Shown: in pieces, positions 59,061 through 64,000 of the stretch
Layout of the letters: every line of letters starts with the position of its first letter
Numbering within the stretch: position 1 is the stretch's first letter
NCBI RefSeq assembly: GCF_000768315.1
Contig: NZ_AQQX01000001.1
Coordinates: forward strand, 744,001-808,000
Length of the DNA: 64,000 nucleotides
Direction: 5' to 3'
DNA from: Pseudooceanicola atlanticus
GTDB lineage: Bacteria > Pseudomonadota > Alphaproteobacteria > Rhodobacterales > Rhodobacteraceae
Translations under genes and position numbers: made by a program
The notes under the pieces: generated by a model
The model's database searches: none
The model's input: only the letters and a program-made list of their open reading frames with translations
What the model was told of the DNA's origin: nothing

Positions 59061-59746
59061 ACCTTGCGCCCATACCAGAGCACCTTCCCGACTGGCTCGA
59101 TGTCATCGACAGCAGCGTCGAGAGGCGGATATAGTTCCCGGTTATCCGAGATGATCATGACATGGCCCCGCTTCACCGACCTTCCCACGCGCTTTACGTG
59201 TAGGGCGTCGTTGAAGCGCAGCACGAACAGGCCGTCAAAGCTGAGGTTCGTCTTGCTCGCGTCGAGCAGGACGATGTCGTCGTCCAGGAGCGTCGGTTCC
59301 ATGCTCTCGCCCTTCACGCTGATGATGGCGAGGTTGCCGGGACTGCTGCTGGTCAGGCGTTTTAGATAGGCGGGTGGGAAGGCGAGGGAGTAGACCTCAG
59401 TCTCTTGGTCTATTACCGCGCCGTATCCCGCGCTGGCGGATAGGTCGTACACTGGCACAAGGTCGATTTCGGTCTGGACGGGTTCCCCTGGTTCGACGCG
59501 CTGGAAAGCGGGGGTGTCCTCATTGAGGCTTGGGGCTGCGATCTGCGCTTCGTATTGCGATTCGACTACCGTCTCGATCACATTGCGAATTCTCTCAGCA
59601 TTTTCAGCCGATGTGCTTGAGCTGTCGCGACGCTTCAGCTTGTTCAGCACATCGTAACTCACGCCAGAGCGTCGGGAGAACTCTGCGACGGACATTCCCG
59701 TAGCGCCTAGGTAGTCAAGGAACTGGTCTCTGATGTTTTTGGCCAT
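59057..59746 (-). CDS. CI-like phage repressor with S24 self-cleaving domain
   Basis: 229 residues. The N-terminal HTH (GMSVAEFSRRSGVSYDVLNKL) binds DNA. The C-terminal LexA/CI domain has the Ala-Gly cleavage site in SASAGYGAV, the catalytic Ser in VKGESMEPTL and the Lys in LHVKRVG. Loss of repression after RecA activation is expected. ATG 59746 is chosen because the frame before it runs through the operator region. There is no strong ribosome site. Confidence 0.9.
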   Translation of the reverse strand: MAKNIRDQFLDYLGATGMSVAEFSRRSGVSYDVLNKLKRRDSSSTSAENAERIRNVIETVVESQYEAQIAAPSLNEDTPAFQRVEPGEPVQTEIDLVPVYDLSASAGYGAVIDQETEVYSLAFPPAYLKRLTSSSPGNLAIISVKGESMEPTLLDDDIVLLDASKTNLSFDGLFVLRFNDALHVKRVGRSVKRGHVMIISDNRELYPPLDAAVDDIEPVGKVLWYGRKV

Positions 59747-59782
59747 GTGGCCACTAAATGCAGTAGCGCAGGCCAATTCTAC

Positions 59783-59824
59783 TGGCCATTTGTCCTTGAC
59801 AGATTCTGGACAATTGGCCATTTA
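59783..59824 (+). promoter_or_regulatory. Rightward promoter with two inverted operators
   Basis: TGGCCATTTGTCC (59783-59795) and GGACAATTGGCCA (59808-59820) face each other around TTGACA (59796-59801), which serves as a -35 with a -10 near 59819-59824 (CATTTA/ATTTAT). The second operator covers the spacer. The cores are identical to those at the leftward promoter, as expected for one repressor controlling both. Confidence 0.72.
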
Positions 59825-59831
59825 TTGAGCC

Positions 59832-60035
59832 ATGACCGAGCAACTCATCAAAGACGTCGAAGAATACTGCGACGCCGCGCGTATCAGCCCGGCCACTCTG
59901 GCGGTGCGCGTGCTGAACAACAGTCGGTACTTCGACCGGCTTCGGAAGAAACTCGAGCGAGAAGAGGATGCCGAGGAACGGCTCCGCCGGTACATGGCAG
60001 ACAACCCTCCTCCGGATCGAGAGGTGGCAGCTTGA
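59832..60035 (+). CDS. Small Cro-like DNA-binding protein
   Basis: 67 residues. ARISPATLAVRVLNNSRYFDRLRKKLE looks like a compact HTH followed by a basic helix. It is the first gene after the rightward promoter, the place of cro. The identity is inferred from position and size. Confidence 0.55.
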   Translation: MTEQLIKDVEEYCDAARISPATLAVRVLNNSRYFDRLRKKLEREEDAEERLRRYMADNPPPDREVAA

Positions 60036-60217
60036 GCGGTACACCTGAACCAGCGGCGACGGCCACAGAAGTCTCCGACGATAATCGTTCTGAATTCTGG
60101 GACGTGCTGGACCGTTTCGCCGCCCAGGCCGAGGAAATCGAGATCCGTCACAAAGTCGGAAGCCTCGAAATCACACGGATCATTCGGCTTTCGCCGATCC
60201 GCATCCCAGCCGCCTGA
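60032..60217 (+). CDS. Hypothetical small phage protein
   Basis: 61 residues from TTG 60032, which overlaps the previous stop (TTGA). It has an acidic helical first half and a basic end (KVGSLEITRIIRLSPIRIP). No domain recognised. Confidence 0.55.
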   Translation: MSGTPEPAATATEVSDDNRSEFWDVLDRFAAQAEEIEIRHKVGSLEITRIIRLSPIRIPAA

Positions 60218-60308
60218 ACGGCCTGAATATGCATCGCTCACTGACATACCGGCGAGAATGAGCGCCCCTTTTCCCGCCGCCAAGCGAAACCGACAGAGGA
60301 TTTTTCAC

Positions 60309-60767
60309 ATGAGGCCAACGAAGGCAGGAACAATCCAGAGCGCCGTTGCGGCCACCTATCGGGCAGCGGGTGGTGTCGAAGAAGCCGCAGAGCTTCTCGG
60401 CATCGCTCTCTCGACGGCAAGCTATGGCACTGAGGTCAACGATCACCGCCCAGGTGGGTTGGGGGTCAACTACCTCGACCGCCTTGGCCGCATTGATCCC
60501 GCCTATGCCCGCGCCATCGCCGAGCATTTCGCGGCGCTGGCCGGGGGCGCATTCACCGCGCACGACCAAGCCCCGGCGCAGTCCGTTTCGCAGCACGTGT
60601 CGGCCATCGTCAAAGAGCACTCCGAGGCCGTCATTGCGCTGAACTCCGGTGCATGCCCGCATCAGACGCGGCGCGAACTCATCGAGGCCCGCGACGCCTG
60701 TTCCGATGCAATCCGGGACCTCGACCACCGCGCCGGTATTCTGCCGGTAACCCGGACGGTGTCGTAA
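60309..60767 (+). CDS. Phage regulatory-type HTH protein
   Basis: 152 residues. AAGGVEEAAELLGIALSTASYG looks like an HTH, followed by a helical region (AYARAIAEHFAALAGG) and a C-terminal ACPHQTRRELIEARDACSDA helix. This resembles phage regulatory proteins of the CII class or related ones. It precedes the four-HTH fusion gene by two bases. Confidence 0.55.
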   Translation: MRPTKAGTIQSAVAATYRAAGGVEEAAELLGIALSTASYGTEVNDHRPGGLGVNYLDRLGRIDPAYARAIAEHFAALAGGAFTAHDQAPAQSVSQHVSAIVKEHSEAVIALNSGACPHQTRRELIEARDACSDAIRDLDHRAGILPVTRTVS

Positions 60768-60769
60768 CC

Positions 60770-62473
60770 ATGCCTGACGCTGTCTCCTCATCCGACCAAG
60801 CCTTGATCGATGCCTTTCTGGCAAAGAACCAGGTGACCAAGGTTCCAGCCGGGACCACTTCGCAAGCGCCGTATGTCTGGAACGGAAGAACGCTCGAATC
60901 CACCGGCCCAAGCTGGCGGGAGGCGAACCGTCGCAAGAGCCGCAAGAGCGGTACAACGCCAGAGGTTGCGGCCCGCCGCATCAAGGTTTCTGACCTGATC
61001 CACGATGGCAAGACGGCCCAGGAAGCGGCGGATGCCCTCGGGGTCAGCCTCCAAGTCATCTACAAGGATTGCTCCGTCCTCGGTCTGGGCGTGAAGCAGC
61101 AACAGAAGACGAGAAGGCGGGCTGCACCGAAGCCGAAGCCCGCATTGACGGCCCAGACTGCGCCCAAGGCCATCGCCGCGAAGTCCCGGCACGACCCTCG
61201 CGTCGAAAAGAACCGGGCGGCAATCCGGGACGCCTTCGACGGCAAGAAAACGGCAGCGCAGATTGGGCGGGAAACCGGCATCCATATCCGGACGGTGAAA
61301 AGTCACCTGTCGGCACTCGGCCTGACGCCACCCTCACCCTACAAGCGCGAACTGAAAGAGGCGATTGAGCGCCGATCTCAACTGCCGGCTCTGGTCGCAT
61401 CCGGCATGACCAATCCTCAGCTGGCCGAGAAGTTCGGTGTCAGCACCTCGGCCATCAGCGCGGATTGCAAGCGCCTCGGCCTTTCGCCGAACCGGACGCA
61501 GCGCCGGGATGCTGGCGGCAATGAGGGGCGACGGGCTCAGATCCCCCGCCTGATCGAGGAAGGCCTGACTGGCCCCCAAATCGCGCAGCGCCTCGGTTGC
61601 AGCCGCGCGACCATTTACAAGGACTGCACTGAACTCGGCATTTCGATCCCGCGGAGGGGCCGAGCAGCTGGTCGGGTTGATCACATCGCAGAAGAGAAGG
61701 CCCGGAAGGCGGAGCGTAAGCGTGCAGAAGTTCGTGACCGGCGGCGGTTCAAGACGACACCGGTGCCAACCGGCCAGGCCTCGCGGCTGGCGCCTCAGGA
61801 TCTTCACGAAACCATGTTCCCGCATTCGCGCCGGGACCCGTTGGACGGAAGCCAGACCGTCCTGAAGGACGGGGCGAATTCATCGAAAATCGGTGGCGGC
61901 GTTTTGAAGGGGCGTTTGAAGGGGGCCAAGATCCTCACCCTGACGCTGGAGGAGCGGGCGACCTGCCCGAGATCCTGCCTGGTTTACCGGGAGTGCTACG
62001 GCAACGGCATGCAATATGCGCATCGGTTTGCCCATGGCCCGGGCTTGATGCGCAAGCTGGCAGAAGAACTGAAGGATGCTTGCCGGGTCAACGAAATGGT
62101 CCTGGTACGGCTGCATATCCTCGGGGATTTCTGGTCGGTGGAATACGTCGAATTCTGGCGGAGCATGCTGGCCGAACTGCCGAACCTTAATGCTTTCGGC
62201 TTTACCGCGCGCCCCTCGGGCACACCGATCGGTGATGCGATCAACGCCCTTCGGTCTGATTGTCCCGACCGCTTCATGATCCGCACGAGCGGGCGATCCG
62301 GCGAATGGGGCAGCTTCACGATCGACTTCCCGACCGAGAAGAAGCGCATCGGGGATGCCATCGTCTGCCCTGAGCAAACGGCATCCATGAACGGCGATGA
62401 CGACGGGCGCCACTGCGGCAACTGCGGCTTTTGCTGGGCCAGCCGTGGCCCGGTCGCGTTCGTGGAGCATTGA
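60770..62473 (+). CDS. Four-HTH protein fused to a gp88-like cysteine-rich domain
   Basis: 567 residues. Four HTH units recur at about 72-106, 149-185, 204-238 and 257-291, each with a G-x-T-x(2)-(Q/E)-(I/A)-A/G pattern and ending in (D/K)-x-C/L-x(2)-LG(L/I). A basic linker leads to a C-terminal domain (about 330-567) with LTLEERATCPRSC, ECYGNGMQYAHR, HILGDFWS and RPSGTPIG. Cysteines at 399, 403 and 409 and at 533, 549, 552 and 555 suggest a metal or iron-sulfur site, as in gp88-type phage proteins. This fusion is not a standard architecture; the function is unknown. Confidence 0.75.
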   Translation: MPDAVSSSDQALIDAFLAKNQVTKVPAGTTSQAPYVWNGRTLESTGPSWREANRRKSRKSGTTPEVAARRIKVSDLIHDGKTAQEAADALGVSLQVIYKDCSVLGLGVKQQQKTRRRAAPKPKPALTAQTAPKAIAAKSRHDPRVEKNRAAIRDAFDGKKTAAQIGRETGIHIRTVKSHLSALGLTPPSPYKRELKEAIERRSQLPALVASGMTNPQLAEKFGVSTSAISADCKRLGLSPNRTQRRDAGGNEGRRAQIPRLIEEGLTGPQIAQRLGCSRATIYKDCTELGISIPRRGRAAGRVDHIAEEKARKAERKRAEVRDRRRFKTTPVPTGQASRLAPQDLHETMFPHSRRDPLDGSQTVLKDGANSSKIGGGVLKGRLKGAKILTLTLEERATCPRSCLVYRECYGNGMQYAHRFAHGPGLMRKLAEELKDACRVNEMVLVRLHILGDFWSVEYVEFWRSMLAELPNLNAFGFTARPSGTPIGDAINALRSDCPDRFMIRTSGRSGEWGSFTIDFPTEKKRIGDAIVCPEQTASMNGDDDGRHCGNCGFCWASRGPVAFVEH

Positions 62474-62475
62474 AC

Positions 62476-62709
62476 ATGGCCGCGTCACCCAAGCTCGATC
62501 AAATCGCCACTCTCTCCGCTGGTGAGGTCGAAGGCTGGTGGAGCGTTCTCGGCAAATACCGAGCCGAACTTCCCGGCGAGCGGGCGGCGCTCCTGGCGCG
62601 GGGCAAGGCTCTTGGCATCAACCCGGCTGGCTCGAAGGGCTGTGCATTCGGCGCACGGAGGAGCCGGAGGAAAGTGCGTGGGCAGGATTCAGAAGGACAT
62701 GCACGATGA
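62476..62709 (+). CDS. Hypothetical small phage protein
   Basis: 77 residues. SPKLDQIATLSAGEVEGWWSVL then a basic C-terminus rich in Arg (FGARRSRRKVRGQ). Its stop overlaps the ParB-like start by four bases. Confidence 0.55.
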   Translation: MAASPKLDQIATLSAGEVEGWWSVLGKYRAELPGERAALLARGKALGINPAGSKGCAFGARRSRRKVRGQDSEGHAR

Positions 62710-63683
62710 TCGAACTGGCGAAAATTCGAACTGACGGCGGGACGCAGTCGCGCGCCCAAATCCATGAGGAGACCGTGGCTGAGTACGCGGAGGCCATGGC
62801 TGATCCGGACACGGTTTTCCCGCCTTGCATCGTCTACTACGACGGCAAGAGCTATTGGCTGGCCGATGGCTTTCATCGGGTCGCGGCATGGGCCCGCGTC
62901 GGGCGCACGGAAGTGCCGGCAGAGGTCCGTCAGGGAGACCGGCGTCGGGCGATGCTGCACTCCGCTGCTGCCAACAAGGCCCACGGTCTTCGGCGGTCGC
63001 GCGAGGATAGGCGGCGGGCAATCATGATGATGCTGGAGGATGAGGAATGGGGGCGGTGGTCCGACAGGGAAATAGCCCGGCACGTTGGCGCTTCACCCAC
63101 GACGGTTTCTAAGTACCGATCGGAATCCGTCACTGTCCAATTGGACAGTGAGCCGCGCACCTACACCACCAAGCACGGCACCGAGGCCACCATGAACACG
63201 GCCAAGATCGGCAAGCCTGCAGAGGCGGTGCGCCCCCCCGCGGAGAGCGCCCCCGTGCCTGAACCCCAGCCGGATCATCAACCGACCGGAGCCGAACCGG
63301 AGCCGAAATCCGAAGATCCGCAACCGAAAGCCCCCGATACGCTACCTGACCCCCACGCCAAGGAACGCAAAGAGCTTTCGAAACTGTCGCGCGAGGGACT
63401 TGAGGACGAGGTCATCGGCCTACGGGCGGACCTGCAGGACGAGAAGGCCAAGCGCAAGGCGGCGCAGTCCGAGGTGAAAGAACTGAAAGCCCAACTCAAA
63501 GCCTTCGATGACCTCGAGGGCGGCCGGGCCCTTGGCAACGCTCGACGCGCACTGCGCGAGTCCGAAGGGCGATCGAAGGAGCATCAAGCCAACGCCGCCC
63601 GCCTGCAACGCCAAGTCAACGCGCAGAAAACCGAAATCGACAGGCTCAGAAAGCAGCTTGAGGGGCAGGAGATACCCCTTTGA
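62706..63683 (+). CDS. ParB-like phage protein with long C-terminal coiled coil
   Basis: 325 residues. An N-terminal ParB/sulfiredoxin-fold domain (IVYYDGKSYWLADGFHRVAAW) is followed by an HTH (SDREIARHVGASPTTVSKYR), a Pro-rich linker (about 170-215) and a charged coiled coil (about 220-320). It could bind and condense phage DNA or act as a CTP-dependent or nuclease-type ParB relative. A 22-bp palindrome lies in its own reading frame just after the HTH. ATG 62706 overlaps the previous gene. Confidence 0.8.
   Translation: MIELAKIRTDGGTQSRAQIHEETVAEYAEAMADPDTVFPPCIVYYDGKSYWLADGFHRVAAWARVGRTEVPAEVRQGDRRRAMLHSAAANKAHGLRRSREDRRRAIMMMLEDEEWGRWSDREIARHVGASPTTVSKYRSESVTVQLDSEPRTYTTKHGTEATMNTAKIGKPAEAVRPPAESAPVPEPQPDHQPTGAEPEPKSEDPQPKAPDTLPDPHAKERKELSKLSREGLEDEVIGLRADLQDEKAKRKAAQSEVKELKAQLKAFDDLEGGRALGNARRALRESEGRSKEHQANAARLQRQVNAQKTEIDRLRKQLEGQEIPL
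63130..63151. repeat. 22-bp perfect palindrome inside the ParB-like gene
   Basis: TCACTGTCCAA is followed directly by its reverse complement TTGGACAGTGA. It encodes part of the segment after the HTH (VTVQLDSE). Its size and symmetry resemble parS-type or operator sites. Confidence 0.7.
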
Positions 63684-63946
63684 GCATCCTCGACCGCATA
63701 CGCGCCAACGGAGGCGAGGTCGTCCGAGATCAATGGCGGATCAGGCTCCGGCGCGGCCGTCTCACCGATGCGGCGATCAAGTGGATTGGAGAGCGCAGGG
63801 ACGAGCTCATGCGCGAGGTCTGGCCATCATATGACGACTGGCTGGAGCGAGCTGCGATCAGGGAATTCGACGGAGGCCAGGCCCGCCATGAAGCGGAAAC
63901 TGCAGCCTATGAGGAAATCATGAAGCGGGAGGCCGCCAAATGCTGA
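63680..63946 (+). CDS. Hypothetical phage protein
   Basis: 88 residues from TTG 63680, overlapping the previous stop (TTGA). Basic first half (VVRDQWRIRLRRGRLTDAAIKWI) and helical acidic end. No domain recognised. Such small genes often precede helicases in alphaproteobacterial phages. Confidence 0.6.
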   Translation: MSILDRIRANGGEVVRDQWRIRLRRGRLTDAAIKWIGERRDELMREVWPSYDDWLERAAIREFDGGQARHEAETAAYEEIMKREAAKC

Positions 63947-64000
63947 ACTTCAAGGAACCCAAAGAGATCAACTTGCGCCCCTACCAGGCAGACGCGATCG
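63940..64000 (+). CDS. Start of a DEAD/DEAH-type helicase (partial)
   Basis: Only 20 codons are in view: MLNFKEPKEINLRPYQADAI. The LRPYQADAI segment is the Q-motif region of phage superfamily 2 helicases (type I/III restriction-like). The ATG overlaps the previous stop by seven bases. The call is a strong hint rather than proof, since the Walker motifs lie beyond the window. Confidence 0.5.
   Translation, partial: MLNFKEPKEINLRPYQADAI

Larger units (their letters stand above)
51158..64000. mobile_element. Left part of an integrated temperate prophage (right end outside the window)
   Basis: The element starts inside the tRNA-Ser gene with an integrase. It continues with a leftward early operon (51158-57683), an immunity region (57684-59831) with an S24 repressor and operators, and a rightward operon of DNA-binding and replication-type genes to the window end. 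Genes are short, tightly packed and often overlap by four bases. No structural, packaging or lysis genes are reached, and attR is not in view. Confidence 0.9.

Noticed and set aside
51158-64000. CRISPR array or restriction-modification locus in the prophage
   Set aside because: No regularly spaced direct repeats with unique spacers were seen, and the methylase-like gene has no nuclease partner besides a small HNH protein.

Overview
The window is high-GC chromosomal DNA from an alphaproteobacterium, most likely a marine Rhodobacteraceae (Roseobacter-type) bacterium. This rests on the gene families and their order: an atpHAGDC operon, hisC-tyrC, extensin-like and DUF2125 proteins, ClpA, two TRAP transporter sets, a hydantoinase pair, and heme oxygenase next to a bacteriophytochrome. 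The right-hand quarter is the left part of an integrated prophage whose right end lies outside the window.

Region by region. (1) 1-2047: the end of a dipeptide/oligopeptide ABC transporter operon. Both ATPases look damaged: a degenerate signature motif in the first and an in-frame TAG near the end of the second. (2) 2101-9331: a surface-polysaccharide and signalling block. It has an orphan MHYT membrane sensor, a Cache sensor with no output domain, and a GH8 glucanase, HlyD-like adaptor, cellulose-synthase-like GT2 and small beta-barrel protein. No bcsB is present. (3) 9344-15727: an AraC regulator, a MAPEG protein, a small monooxygenase, hisC-tyrC-extensin, DUF2125 and a ChaC-like cyclotransferase. 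(4) 15781-19545: a MotA/ExbB-like and MotB/OmpA-like pair with a very long coiled coil. (5) 19721-26799: an M23 peptidase with clpA, glyoxalase II, a methyltransferase-like protein, and an RTX-like protein built on a 17-residue repeat. (6) 26800-32611: a gene-free stretch and then the complete F1 ATP synthase operon with a clean terminator. (7) 33220-44731: a leftward catabolic island with two TRAP transporters around a LysR regulator and hydantoinase/oxoprolinase A and B. (8) 45063-50912: an H-type lectin protein, ychF, a sulfotransferase-like protein, and bphO-bphP.

From 51115 a tRNA-Ser(GCU) gene begins but is cut just after the anticodon loop, where prophage DNA starts with a tyrosine integrase. 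The prophage has a leftward early operon (integrase, HTH protein, methylase-like protein, HNH nuclease, NinB-like and Rad52-like recombination proteins). It also has an immunity region with an S24 repressor, a small Cro-like gene and repeated operators in two opposing promoters. A rightward operon carries an unusual protein with four HTH units fused to a gp88-like cysteine domain, a ParB-like protein containing a 22-bp palindrome, and the start of a helicase.

The most interesting leads are the four-HTH/gp88 fusion, the lambda-like operator set, the interrupted tRNA, the 17-residue RTX-like array, the motor pair with its oversized coiled coil, the 11-bp tandem repeats shared by two distant promoter regions, and the apparently decaying ABC ATPases.
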